A DNA stretch of 64,000 nt from the IMG/VR virus record IMGVR_UViG_3300050821_006071, positions 1-64,000 of that record; one strand, 5' to 3'. The notes under the pieces were generated by a model. That model ran no database searches and had not been told where the DNA came from. It saw only the letters and a program-made list of their open reading frames with translations. Made by a program: the position numbers and the translations under genes. The DNA is from a virus. Positions 1 through 8,229 of the stretch are shown piece by piece. Position 1 is the stretch's first letter; each line of letters opens with the position of its first letter.

Positions 1-187
1 TCAATAGGCGCCGAATGTGTGAACTTATTGGCCCCCCTACCCTTTCCATTAAGAAAGCTTCGGGGGTTATCGCTTACCATTCCTGCCCATAGCTGATAGG
101 CATAACCTTATGCCTTCTCTGCATTAAAGGCTTTCTAGCATTGCATGCCTTGCAATTGTTTCGGCATAGCTTTACTGGCACAAACTT
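1..187 (-). other. Left-edge non-coding stretch downstream of HNH gene
   Basis: No convincing complete gene. The leftward strand contains small hairpins: GGCATAA/TTATGCC at about 98-113 and ATTGCA/TGCAAT at about 159-174. An ATG at 49-47 opens a frame that runs off the left edge (first residues MERVGGPISS). This could be the start of the next late gene, possibly terminase small subunit by position, but no clear ribosome binding site supports it. Confidence 0.3.
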
Positions 188-496
188 TCAGGGGGCGTGC
201 TTTCCAAAGTTGCACCTGCCATGGGCAGGCCCGAGATTATCTAGCGAGTTGTCCCCACCACGTCGCAGAGAGACAATGTGCTCAGCCGTGATATCCGACT
301 TGGACGCGAACGGCCTACCACATATGACGCACGGCTCAAGATTGATCCATGCTCTGTCGATCATCAGCCGTCTATTCCGTATGTATTCAGGCTCACGGTA
401 CCGAGGATTAACAGGTCTGTGTAGGCGAGCACGGCAATGATCACACAATGGCTTACCGGGTTTACCACACTTTATGCATGGCTTAGGTAGCGTCAT
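188..496 (-). CDS. HNH endonuclease
   Basis: 102 aa. Two N-terminal zinc-knuckle pairs (CIKCGKPGKPLCDHC) are followed by a further CxxC (CVICG) and an HNH core: an AEH segment around residue 70, then N (SLDNLGPAHGRCN) and the final H/N positions. HNH nucleases nick or cut DNA with a beta-beta-alpha metal fold. In HK97-like phages a small HNH protein next to terminase often assists cos or pac packaging, and its place at the window edge fits terminase lying just beyond. A free-standing homing nuclease is the alternative. The start overlaps the upstream stop by 4 nt. Confidence 0.85.
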   Translation of the reverse strand: MTLPKPCIKCGKPGKPLCDHCRARLHRPVNPRYREPEYIRNRRLMIDRAWINLEPCVICGRPFASKSDITAEHIVSLRRGGDNSLDNLGPAHGRCNFGKHAP

Positions 497-684
497 TGTA
501 TTTTCCTTAACCCCAATACGGCAATAACCTTGTCTCTAGATCTGAGGACCATGTTTCCGTCATTGTCATGGCAGATGTGTTCTAGCGGGTTGCTGCTAAT
601 GCAGTTCCAAAGCTCACCGTTGCTAAAACCGCATATATCGCACCGCAGAAAGCACAGATCGCCATTATGCTCGTGAATGATCAC
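493..684 (-). CDS. Small putative zinc-binding protein
   Basis: 63 aa, family not recognised. It contains CDIC near residue 15 and further Cys/His (NCIS, HICH) that could complete a zinc site. It overlaps both neighbours by 4 nt in the leftward operon, which supports it as a real gene. It lies between a virion-type protein and the HNH nuclease. Confidence 0.6.
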   Translation of the reverse strand: MIIHEHNGDLCFLRCDICGFSNGELWNCISSNPLEHICHDNDGNMVLRSRDKVIAVLGLRKIQ

Positions 685-1040
685 GGCTGGTACACGAAGC
701 TGTAGCCATTGGTGTTAAGAATATCCCAAACGCTTTGGGTAGAACCCGTGGCAAAGTTTACGACCATCGCCGATGCATTTACCGTTGGCATGCCTCGGAT
801 ATTGATGATGATGTCCCAATTCAGGACTCCAGCGGAAAAGTTGTCCGAGGCGACTAGCTGAACTGTCGCTGTGCCGTTAACCAATGTCCCGTGCTGAACA
901 TTCGGCACGATCGGCAGCGTTCCTGGCGTTCCTGGCCACATGACGCCATTCGGCGAAAAGACGTACATGCCTTCGGGCGGAACCACGTCTACAGGTGATG
1001 CAGTAGCGGTTATCGTCACGCTGACTACGTTGTAAGTCAT
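681..1040 (-). CDS. Putative virion-associated beta-rich protein
   Basis: 119 aa, rich in Val, Thr, Ser and Asn with alternating hydrophobic residues, no Cys or charged clusters. This is typical of Ig-like or jelly-roll phage surface or tail accessory proteins. No specific family recognised. The start at 1040 faces the divergent gene at 1110, leaving a 69-nt intergenic gap that must hold both start regions. Confidence 0.65.
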   Translation of the reverse strand: MTYNVVSVTITATASPVDVVPPEGMYVFSPNGVMWPGTPGTLPIVPNVQHGTLVNGTATVQLVASDNFSAGVLNWDIIINIRGMPTVNASAMVVNFATGSTQSVWDILNTNGYSFVYQP

Positions 1041-1109
1041 GATTTACCTGTGATACCATTGTCAAACACTTTCCACTCACAGACGAAGACAAGCAAAAGG
1101 AGACCAGCG

Positions 1110-2018
1110 ATGATGAGCAATGCTTCCCTAGCGACGATTCAGCCTAGACCACGTGAGACGACTCTCAAGCAATACCTAGAGCGCCATGGGCACGACACCG
1201 ATTCCTACGGCGCGTTCTACAATCCTAGCGAACTCTATCGGTGGTTGGTACGCATTGATTGTGGGTGTGTCACAGAGGTGCTGACCCGTGGAAACGCGAT
1301 ACCGCCGACAGAGCAAACGCTTGAGCATTCCCTTGGAGGTGACGAGGAACCAATTTATAAGCGGACCTGGCTTCTTACGCCGTTTGGCATACAATGCGCA
1401 CTTAGCCGTGAAAAGCTTTGTCCTGGTGAATACTGCTACCCCAAAGGTCATCTCTGGCACGCCCACGGAGAGGACGTGCCCATGCGCGGAATTACAGAAT
1501 GGTTGCTCCGTGAGAAAGTGTGTCATTCCAGTTCTGGCAAACCCTTCACACCATGGTTGGTCCGTCTGTCATGCGGGCATTGTGGGCACGCTAACTCAGA
1601 TCCTGAGTGGTCTCCAGGAATACCACACGTAACAAATTACGATGTAGTAAAGGCCCTTCGGGAGGAAGTGTTGAGCCGAGATGATCTAAGCGAACGCATG
1701 CGGCGATTTCACGAAGAGCAAATTGAGTTTGAAGGTTTTCTGGTATGCGACCCTGCAAAGGCTGCGAGGTGCGCGCGGTGTGTGTTTATGCGACGCATTA
1801 CGGAATATGGGGAAATCGGGAAACTAGCGGACTCATGGCCAAAACCTGAACCCAAGCCTACCCCACCAAAGCCGACCTCACGGGAGGCCGCTGCTAAGCA
1901 ATTGCAAGCGGTCGAGAGGGAAATCCATCGCTTGCAAAAGAAGGCTGAGACACTTCGAGAAGGCTCAGCGCCAGATTCCCAAGATGATGTGCCCGCCAAG
2001 CCAAACCAGGCCGACTAG
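1110..2018 (+). CDS. Cys-rich hypothetical protein, opposite-strand cassette
   Basis: 302 aa from an ATG preceded by AAAAGGAG seven bases upstream; an in-frame ATG at 1050 lacks a site. The protein has paired Cys motifs (DCGC near 50, CGHCGH near 175, CARC near 235) suggesting one or more zinc sites. It also has a proline/lysine-rich hinge (PKPEPKPTPPKPTS) and a C-terminal heptad-like coiled coil of about 35 residues. Family and function not recognised. It is the only rightward gene inside the leftward operon, and its last 54 nt overlap the convergent membrane-protein gene. This pattern resembles an independently transcribed 'moron'. Confidence 0.75.
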   Translation: MMSNASLATIQPRPRETTLKQYLERHGHDTDSYGAFYNPSELYRWLVRIDCGCVTEVLTRGNAIPPTEQTLEHSLGGDEEPIYKRTWLLTPFGIQCALSREKLCPGEYCYPKGHLWHAHGEDVPMRGITEWLLREKVCHSSSGKPFTPWLVRLSCGHCGHANSDPEWSPGIPHVTNYDVVKALREEVLSRDDLSERMRRFHEEQIEFEGFLVCDPAKAARCARCVFMRRITEYGEIGKLADSWPKPEPKPTPPKPTSREAAAKQLQAVEREIHRLQKKAETLREGSAPDSQDDVPAKPNQAD

Positions 2019-2219
2019 CAGAATCGAGGCTAGCAGGTAATGAAGCCAGGTCCAATCGGCAAAATCAAAGGGATGGCCAAAGTTAATTCGCTCTAGGCCC
2101 CAAAACTGCCAAGAGAGCGTGTCCCTGGCATTGAAAAGAAGGCCGAAGGCCTCAGCTATGCCGAATCCGCCAACAAACCAGATGAGCCAATACCAGCCCC
2201 AACCAGAAATGTGGTTCAC
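1965..2219 (-). CDS. Small membrane protein
   Basis: 84 aa from a GTG that overlaps the upstream stop (GTGA), so translation is probably coupled. Two hydrophobic segments are visible: WYWLIWFVGGFGIAEAFGLL near the N-terminus and a C-terminal WLHYLLASILLVGLVWLGGH. Trp-rich. Function unknown; a role in lysis or exclusion is possible but not shown. A longer frame from 2345 exists but has no better start. Confidence 0.65.
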   Translation of the reverse strand: MNHISGWGWYWLIWFVGGFGIAEAFGLLFNARDTLSWQFWGLERINFGHPFDFADWTWLHYLLASILLVGLVWLGGHIILGIWR

Positions 2220-2584
2220 GTTATAACCGCGCTTCCCGCCAAGATGGCCGAGATGTCTTGTGTGGCGCCCAAGGAAAAATAGAGTTTGAACTTGCGGGCT
2301 GGTATTGCCAAGCCCGCTATGGTTCCCGAAACCTGCCAAAACCAATCGGTGTTGATGTTCAGGTTGTCGTGGCTCAGCAGGTTTATGGTAAACGCGCCTA
2401 CGCCGTTAAGCGTGGCACCCAACGGCGCGGTTGCTCCGCAAGCTCGCAAGGGAACTGCCCAAAGCAAGTCAGTCATCTGGAATTGAAGGGCACCAGTCGC
2501 GTAACCGCCCGAGTTGGTGTCAAAAAACGTGCCCGACACGGTAACCGTGTTGAAGGTCGTGCCGCCAATAACAATTGTCGGCAT
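2216..2584 (-). CDS. Putative virion-associated protein downstream of pup
   Basis: 122 aa, beta-rich, low in charge, with repeated hydrophobic/Thr/Ser strands (TFNTVTVSGTFF). This resembles small minor tail or head-fibre proteins of actinophages; no exact family recognised. It begins 3 nt after the pup stop and ends overlapping the membrane-protein start, so it is part of the same transcript. Confidence 0.65.
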   Translation of the reverse strand: MPTIVIGGTTFNTVTVSGTFFDTNSGGYATGALQFQMTDLLWAVPLRACGATAPLGATLNGVGAFTINLLSHDNLNINTDWFWQVSGTIAGLAIPARKFKLYFSLGATQDISAILAGSAVIT

Positions 2585-2587
2585 CTC

Positions 2588-2776
2588 TTACTCGCCACCA
2601 CGCTGGATATACCCTTTGACGAACGCTTCGGCCTCAGGCTCTAGCACTCGGTCAATCTCGTCTAGCAGGTCTAGAACGTCCTGGCCAAGTTCCTCGTTGC
2701 GCAGGTCTTTGGCCTCGGCCTCGGGTTGCTCTTCGGTGTTTTCGCGCTGAGCCGCTTGCTTTTGGGCTTGCTTCAT
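2588..2776 (-). CDS. pup: Prokaryotic ubiquitin-like protein Pup
   Basis: 62 aa. The sequence shows the Pup hallmarks in order. An acidic/polar, probably disordered N-terminal half is followed by the helix core (residues 33-47: DVLDLLDEIDRVLEP), then EAEAFVKGYIQRGGE at the very C-terminus. Known family biology: PafA ligates the gamma-carboxylate of the C-terminal Glu of Pup to substrate lysines, and the helix docks on the Mpa/ARC ATPase for proteasomal degradation. Pup ending in Gln must first be deamidated by Dop. This copy already ends in Glu, so it should be ligation-ready. No PafA, Dop, Mpa or proteasome gene is in the window, so the host machinery must be used. It sits 3 nt after a 1060-aa tail-type gene and 3 nt before another virion-type gene, implying late co-expression. 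Confidence 0.93.
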   Translation of the reverse strand: MKQAQKQAAQRENTEEQPEAEAKDLRNEELGQDVLDLLDEIDRVLEPEAEAFVKGYIQRGGE

Positions 2777-2779
2777 TGG

Positions 2780-5700
2780 TCATACCGCCACGATGTATAG
2801 GTTGCCGTAAAGGCATGTGCTCACGTTAAGGGAAGCGTCTATGACGTCGGCTCGCCACCATTGGGTTGTGGCCGAGGTCGCTGCCGCGTGTGGTAGCTTC
2901 CACGAGACCTCGCCGGCTAGCGCTTGTATAACGGTCAAACCGCTGCCAACGGTGTATACGGTTGCTGACGAATCCAAGGCTTGCTCGTTGGCCTTGACGT
3001 ATAGCTTTACTGTCAAACTCGCCAAATTAAGCGGCTGGTTGTACTGCGTGAGGTTGAGAATGAATGTCGTGTCATTGCCTTGCAGCGCTACGAGATTCTG
3101 AGCGGTAGCCATGTTTTTGTCATTCCATCCGCCGTAAACAGCCGTTGCTGTGCCAAGTTGGTTTGTAGCCGTACCGCCGTACGGCACAGCAGCCTGAGCC
3201 GAGCCACCGAAAAGAACCGTGGAGGCTCTGCCGCCTAGGGCAGGCCCATAGAGGATTACCTGCGCGCCGATGATGACCAACGGCGCTACGAACGTCGCTG
3301 AGCCGCTGAGAACCGAGGGTGATACAACCACCCCGGTAGTGAGCGACACAGCCCCAAACGCTGTCGTGGCGCTCAGCAAGGGTGCTGTAGCCGTTTCGCC
3401 AGCGCTGGTTACCAGCAACGTGAACGATGCCGACACGCTGAGAGCCGTAGGCGTCACAGTCGCGTTGCCACCCGCTGAAACAGTGGGTGCTGGGAACGAT
3501 GCAAGGGTGCTAAGCGTGCCGAGTGCAACAGTCTCATCTATTCTGATCAACGCTGGGCTGAATGCTGCTGTTGCCGCCAACGTGGTGGGCGTAGCGCTTG
3601 AACCCTCGTTGACAATAACCGCAAAACCTGTTGCCGTGAAAACAGCCGTAGGCGTTACGGTGGTCCCGGTTTGAACTGTCAGGCTCGGGAACGATGCTGA
3701 AACACTCAGCGTAGTGGGTATGACGCTCTCGCTGGCAACCACTGTCGAGCTTGCGAATGCCACCGAGGCGGTTAGCGCCGTAGGCGTAACGACAGAACCC
3801 GTGCTAATGGCGGGCATCACGAACGATGCCGACAGACTTAGCGTTGATAGCGCTACCGTCTCGCTGGCGTTAATCGTCAGCGGGCCAAACGCAACCGAGG
3901 TGTTCAGCGCTGTCGTGGTTACGTTAGCGTTCCCGCCGGCGGATATCGTCGGTGTCGGGAAACTAACCGTTCCGCTGAGGACAGCAAGCGGGACAACCTC
4001 GCCTGTTGATATCGTAGGTGCTGAAAAAGCGGTGGTTCCGGCTAGAACCGCTGTAGTGACTACCTCACTGGCTGAAATAGCTGATGCAGGGAAAATGGCC
4101 GTGACGAGCAACGCCCCGGAAACCGTGTTGCAATCAGCCCGGAACGCAAGAGCCGGGAACGCAGCTGATCCTGCTAGAACCGCCGTTGTCTCCGTCTGGC
4201 TCTGGTTAATTACAGGAGCCGGGAACGTCACGGCGCCACTTAGCGACGATGGCGCTACAGTCTCACCTGCATTGACCACCGAGGCGCCAAAAGCTACTGT
4301 GCCGCTGAGGACAACAGGGGCGGCTATTTCGCTTGCCGATATGGCCAGCGCCGGGAATGACGCCGTGGTCGTGAGAACCGACGACGTGAATTGTTCACCC
4401 GTGGTGATCGCCACAGCCGGGAATGCGGTGGTGCCGGCGAGAACCGCTGTGGTGGCAGTCTCGTCAGCGCGGATAGCCGCTGCCGGGAATGTCACGGCAC
4501 CGTTGAGCAAAGAAGGCGTAACGACGGAGCCGGCGACCGTCTGGAAGCCGCTTGACCAAGGCGGCCAAGGAGTGAAAGGCTCCGCAACAAACGGCAATCC
4601 AGGGCGCTTACCGGGCAGGTAACGGGGTGGCTCCGGTGGCTGCAATCCTGGCGCTGCGCCACCCAGAGCGGTAACCGTAGCGGTCCATATGAAGCATGGC
4701 TGGAAGCCATCTGAGGCGCTAGACACCACACGCTGAGTCCACGCCAGGCCACCGCCAGAAACCGTCATTGTAATACCGGTGCCTGAACCTGTACCACCGG
4801 CGACGACTAGCGCAACGAGGACGGACCCCACTGGTGGTGTGAAGTTTGTCGTTGACACTGTCAGCAGCGTGTCTGACTCAACCAAAGGCGGTGATGATGC
4901 ATCTATTGCGGGCGTGCTCCCACCGGACGGTTTAACCTCAAGCGCGGCCCAGTTAGAGTGATCGCCTATCGCTGCACCAGCACCAACCGTTACCGGGGTA
5001 CCGGAGGTTACCGCTCCCGTGTAAGACCCGTGCGCATAACTCCAGAGGTCAGTAGCATCCCCGCCATTGTCGAAATAGGCATTGTTAGTTGCTGCTGCCC
5101 CGAAACCAGTTGCCGCGTCATCGTAACTGATTGCAAATACAGGCAGTGAATTGGTTGAACTTGGATTGATGGAAGCTTGCGCTACAGCGCCAGTGCCCGA
5201 GCTTCCAGCTCCGGTAACACCGCCGCCTTCAATCGCTCCCGTTAGCACCTTGACTATCAGCGCCATACCACGGTTGGAGCTGGAGCCTGACTGAGTCGCG
5301 GTTATGATTGGGTCATTTGGGCCGGGGGTGGGAGCAATCGCAATCCACACGCCTGCATAGCTGCTGTTGGCTGCATTCGCCTCAGATAGCGGAGTCCATG
5401 TCACCCCACCACCGGAGACTGTCATTGTCTCAACACCGGTAGAGCTGGAAGCAGAGACAAGCGCTACAAGCAGCGATCCGCCTGGCGGAGCGAAGTCCGC
5501 AGTTGTAACAGTAGTATTAAGGTCGTCTTCCGCCACCGATGGAGCTGAAGTATCTTCAGCTAGAGTGCCATTCGGCAAGATTTCAGCGAGTGCGCAGCCG
5601 CCACCGCCTACAGGAGCCGACGCACCTACCGCAACGATGCCTGGAGTTCCAGTCGGTGCCGATGTGACGCAGTCGGCGAACCACTCAGTAACATTAGAAT

Positions 5701-5962
5701 CGAAATATGAATTGATTGTGGTATTTGCGAGTGCGGTTAGCGCAGTCGAGCCCTGAGAATCTATTGCGCCATACACAAGAGAACCGGTGACCGTAGTGGT
5801 CAACGTTGCTTGGTGCGCTGCCCCAACTGTGAAGTCGCACGACTGTGCGGCCGTAGCACCATTCTGAACGGCCGCTGCACCCGTTAGTACCTTGACAACT
5901 AGGCGTATGCCGTCAGATGTCGAGCCTCCTGATGTGGCGGTGACATGCATGCTGAATGACAT
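2780..5962 (-). CDS. Large repetitive virion/tail protein
   Basis: 1060 aa. The N-terminal ~440 residues contain three or more related beta-rich modules (motif GGGVTWTPL, then LVVALV..., SSNRGMALIVKVLTGA). A Pro-rich linker (about residues 445-470) follows, then nineteen ~22-residue repeats to about residue 895. The C-terminal ~130-residue domain (NDTTFILNLTQYNQPLNL...) resembles phage BppU/baseplate-type N-domains by its look, but this is uncertain. Low charge and high Ala/Thr/Val/Ser fit a virion surface fibre. It is the gene directly upstream of pup. Confidence 0.75.
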   Translation of the reverse strand: MSFSMHVTATSGGSTSDGIRLVVKVLTGAAAVQNGATAAQSCDFTVGAAHQATLTTTVTGSLVYGAIDSQGSTALTALANTTINSYFDSNVTEWFADCVTSAPTGTPGIVAVGASAPVGGGGCALAEILPNGTLAEDTSAPSVAEDDLNTTVTTADFAPPGGSLLVALVSASSSTGVETMTVSGGGVTWTPLSEANAANSSYAGVWIAIAPTPGPNDPIITATQSGSSSNRGMALIVKVLTGAIEGGGVTGAGSSGTGAVAQASINPSSTNSLPVFAISYDDAATGFGAAATNNAYFDNGGDATDLWSYAHGSYTGAVTSGTPVTVGAGAAIGDHSNWAALEVKPSGGSTPAIDASSPPLVESDTLLTVSTTNFTPPVGSVLVALVVAGGTGSGTGITMTVSGGGLAWTQRVVSSASDGFQPCFIWTATVTALGGAAPGLQPPEPPRYLPGKRPGLPFVAEPFTPWPPWSSGFQTVAGSVVTPSLLNGAVTFPAAAIRADETATTAVLAGTTAFPAVAITTGEQFTSSVLTTTASFPALAISASEIAAPVVLSGTVAFGASVVNAGETVAPSSLSGAVTFPAPVINQSQTETTAVLAGSAAFPALAFRADCNTVSGALLVTAIFPASAISASEVVTTAVLAGTTAFSAPTISTGEVVPLAVLSGTVSFPTPTISAGGNANVTTTALNTSVAFGPLTINASETVALSTLSLSASFVMPAISTGSVVTPTALTASVAFASSTVVASESVIPTTLSVSASFPSLTVQTGTTVTPTAVFTATGFAVIVNEGSSATPTTLAATAAFSPALIRIDETVALGTLSTLASFPAPTVSAGGNATVTPTALSVSASFTLLVTSAGETATAPLLSATTAFGAVSLTTGVVVSPSVLSGSATFVAPLVIIGAQVILYGPALGGRASTVLFGGSAQAAVPYGGTATNQLGTATAVYGGWNDKNMATAQNLVALQGNDTTFILNLTQYNQPLNLASLTVKLYVKANEQALDSSATVYTVGSGLTVIQALAGEVSWKLPHAAATSATTQWWRADVIDASLNVSTCLYGNLYIVAV
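3275..4543 (-). repeat. Nineteen degenerate 22-residue protein repeats
   Basis: Within the 1060-aa protein, a unit of the form T-x-x-L-x-x-x-x-x-F-x-x-x-x-I-x-x-x-E-x-V recurs about nineteen times with a period near 66 nt. Examples are TTAVLAGTTAFPAVAI, APVVLSGTVAFGASVV and TPTALSVSASFTLLVT. DNA identity between units is moderate, so the array is old or under protein-level selection. It probably forms a regular beta solenoid or fibre shaft. Confidence 0.8.
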
Positions 5963-6000
5963 AACGTCACCACCACCTCATTTACTAAGAAAGAGGAAGG

Positions 6001-6318
6001 CTAACCTACACCTACCACGCCGCATAGCTGGTCGCTGTTGAAAAGGTAGTTGTTATTTGCCCCGTTGCTCGCCAGTCCGTTCGCGATACGGAACAGAGAT
6101 ACGCCAGTGCCGCCCAGGTCAGTGGCGGCAGCCTTCAATAGCGTCACCTCCGCTTCGCTGTACCCGAGAGCGGTCATGTTGGCATCGGTAGACCACGGGG
6201 TGGCCTGGAGTAGCGCACAGAACGATGACCACTGTGCTAGGTTCTGCCGCAATGCAACCGCGAGTCCCCCGGCGCGTGAGTCGAAGTCGGCTTTAGTTGA
6301 CGGGAATCCTACTGACAT
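6001..6318 (-). CDS. Conserved-looking hypothetical protein in virion operon
   Basis: 105 aa. It begins MSVGFPSTKADFDSRAGG and reads as a helical protein (NLAQWSSFCALLQATPW; LGYSEAEVTLLKAAATDLGG). It appears related to short actinophage and actinobacterial proteins that accompany virion genes, but I cannot name a family. It lies in the leftward operon with 12-nt spacing to the upstream gene. Confidence 0.65.
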   Translation of the reverse strand: MSVGFPSTKADFDSRAGGLAVALRQNLAQWSSFCALLQATPWSTDANMTALGYSEAEVTLLKAAATDLGGTGVSLFRIANGLASNGANNNYLFNSDQLCGVVGVG

Positions 6319-6330
6319 TCTGAATCTTCC

Positions 6331-6915
6331 TTACGCGACTAGCTCACATGTGAACTCGTCACACGTGATCGAGGTCAGGGCAGTTGTCACGTTCGGTGTG
6401 ACTGCCACGCTCATGGTTTGCGGCGTGTTAGTGTTAAGAGCGGTTGCTGTCTGAACCACAGTCCTTAGCGCTGCCGTTACTGGGATAGGCACATCAGCCG
6501 CGAACACGGTAAGTGACGTCGGAAGCGTTAGCCTGCCTTGGCCCATGACTGTGGCAGCGGTGCCTGTTGGATTTGACATGGTACGGACAACACCCCAGTA
6601 GAGCATCTGCCACGGCCATGCAACAGACACGGTATTAGGGACTGTGATTGCGGAAGAGGCCGCCAGAACAGCCGGGGTGGTAGTAAGAGATGTGCCTTGG
6701 GCGTTCATGTAGAACCCCCACACTACCGTGGCGGTCGCCGCTGTTGTTATGATGTTGCCGCACGCAAAAAGTCGGATTCTCGTGCCGGACTGCCACATAC
6801 CAGGCCAGATGACTGTCTGCTGTGAGGTTATGTCAGTAATAGCCGCTGCTACAGCCGGAGTAGCAGAGACAATACCCATCGGCGGAACGGGGCCTGACCA
6901 TACAGTTGATGGCAT
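6331..6915 (-). CDS. Putative virion structural protein
   Basis: 194 aa, beta-rich, rich in Thr/Ala/Val with few charges. Looks like a decoration or fibre protein. Residues 40-60 (WPGMWQSGTRIRLFACG) suggest a jelly-roll entry strand. No exact family recognised. It is part of the same leftward operon. Confidence 0.65.
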   Translation of the reverse strand: MPSTVWSGPVPPMGIVSATPAVAAAITDITSQQTVIWPGMWQSGTRIRLFACGNIITTAATATVVWGFYMNAQGTSLTTTPAVLAASSAITVPNTVSVAWPWQMLYWGVVRTMSNPTGTAATVMGQGRLTLPTSLTVFAADVPIPVTAALRTVVQTATALNTNTPQTMSVAVTPNVTTALTSITCDEFTCELVA

Positions 6916-6951
6916 AGCTTTATGTCCAGGTGATTGCGGTGACGGTTGCGC

Positions 6952-7482
6952 TCACGCGGTAAGCGTCAATTGAGAAAGGCCAGAGCCGGACGGGGTTATC
7001 CCGAATGTTCCGGCTACCGTCGCGTACGATGCGCCGAAGCACAACAGCAACAGCATGGGCTTGTTAACCGGCGCCGTGATGCCATGAGCGTAGACGATGC
7101 AGCCGTAGATTCCGGTTAGCGTGGTGCTCGCCACCGAAAGCGGGTTGGTCCAGCTGTATTGCAGGTAGTACGGGCCGCTGCCGCCTTGCGCGAAGGTGGT
7201 CGTTACCGACGTCGCGCCTGCCGCTGCAACAGACAACTGAACACCACCGGTCGCCCAACCGGTGCCGGTCACCTCGTTGGTGTTCACCCAAGCAATGGTG
7301 CTCGTGGCGCCTCCGGTGGCAAGCTCGGTGGTGTAGTCGGTGCCGGTGATGCTGTGCAGAGACAGGTAGTTGGTCGAGTCCTGGCCAGTCGGCAGGATCG
7401 TCGCAGGCGAACCTGTCATGGCCGTGCCGGACATCATGTAAAGCAGTGACTGTGTATACCAGCCGGATTTGGTGAACGCCAT
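6952..7482 (-). CDS. Putative virion structural protein
   Basis: 176 aa, Ser/Thr/Gly-rich beta protein, starting MAFTKSGWYTQSLLYMM. This opening resembles small phage proteins that precede tail or decoration genes. It follows the 76-aa gene by 1 nt. No catalytic motif seen; structural role inferred from composition and context. Confidence 0.65.
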   Translation of the reverse strand: MAFTKSGWYTQSLLYMMSGTAMTGSPATILPTGQDSTNYLSLHSITGTDYTTELATGGATSTIAWVNTNEVTGTGWATGGVQLSVAAAGATSVTTTFAQGGSGPYYLQYSWTNPLSVASTTLTGIYGCIVYAHGITAPVNKPMLLLLCFGASYATVAGTFGITPSGSGLSQLTLTA

Positions 7483-7483
7483 G

Positions 7484-7714
7484 TCAGATTCCTATTGACA
7501 GCTCTTGAATGCAGGTTTTCGGGTGAATGTTAACGTCCTGCCGATTTAGCGTCTCGGTGATCACCGTGCCAAATTCATCCGTGGTTTCCTTAGCGCGCTC
7601 ACCCGTCTCGGGGTGGGCGATAGTCCGCACCTTGTCACGGGTACGGCCGCCCGGCATGAAGCCGATCGACCGCATACGGTCACGGAACTCCTCGGGAGTT
7701 TCGGTGTGTGCCAT
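7484..7714 (-). CDS. Hypothetical protein, first gene of left virion operon
   Basis: 76 aa, charged and soluble (ETPEEFRDRMRSIGFMPG; GERAKETTDEFGTVITETL). Family not recognised. It is the promoter-proximal gene of the leftward operon, opposite the rightward gene at 7850. AGGAC lies about 10 nt upstream of the ATG. Confidence 0.65.
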   Translation of the reverse strand: MAHTETPEEFRDRMRSIGFMPGGRTRDKVRTIAHPETGERAKETTDEFGTVITETLNRQDVNIHPKTCIQELSIGI

Positions 7715-7849
7715 GGGTCATCTGTCCTGGTTTGTGTTGGTTTGCCCTGGCTTGTGGGGGCCGGGAAATTTCCACTTGAAATTCAAAATGGCGCGGCGTA
7801 GGCTTGCTGCCACACAAGCCCATCGGACACAAAGGGAAAGGAACGGCCA
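7715..7849. promoter_or_regulatory. Divergent intergenic region between left operon and rightward genes
   Basis: 135 nt between two divergent starts, so it should contain promoters for both directions. Visible symmetry: GAAATTTC palindrome near 7770 with a nearby GAAATTC, and a GGCTTG/CAAGCC hairpin near 7800-7821. No consensus -35/-10 pair stands out. A ribosome binding site AAAGGAA precedes the rightward ATG. Confidence 0.5.
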
Positions 7850-8125
7850 ATGACGGTTCTTGATCCGTGGCAGGCCTCAACATTGCTGTGGCAAGACGGG
7901 GACGCTGCTAAGACGGCGCTCTATGCCCTGAAGGGTGCCAGCGAGGGTGACACAATCGACTTCGGCCCGAGCGGCTCGGGCCACTTCAATGCCCTCACGC
8001 GCGCCGTGGTGGTCGGTAGCGACATCGGCACGACAGCGGGCATCGAGGGCACTATTGTCACCGTGCCGCATGGCATGACGAACGACAGCAAGTACTACCT
8101 GTTTGCCATGGGCGACAGCATCTAG
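7850..8125 (+). CDS. Hypothetical small beta-rich protein
   Basis: 91 aa with a good AAAGGAA ribosome binding site. Sequence is Gly/Thr/Asp-rich with an acidic middle and strand-like ends (GIEGTIVTVPHGMTNDSKYY). Could be a small decoration or fibre protein; family not recognised. It is oriented opposite to the virion operon beside it. Confidence 0.65.
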   Translation: MTVLDPWQASTLLWQDGDAAKTALYALKGASEGDTIDFGPSGSGHFNALTRAVVVGSDIGTTAGIEGTIVTVPHGMTNDSKYYLFAMGDSI

Positions 8126-8229
8126 GCGGCAACCGAACCTAGCCACCACAACGGCAGCGGTGTTCAGGGCCTTCAGGGGCCGACTGGCACCGCTGTCGTG
8201 TCTCTTGCGTTTCGAGGTAAGATGCGGGC

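Noticed and set aside
3714-4622. 302-aa rightward open frame over the repeat protein
   Set aside because: Mirror of the 66-nt repeats on the other strand.
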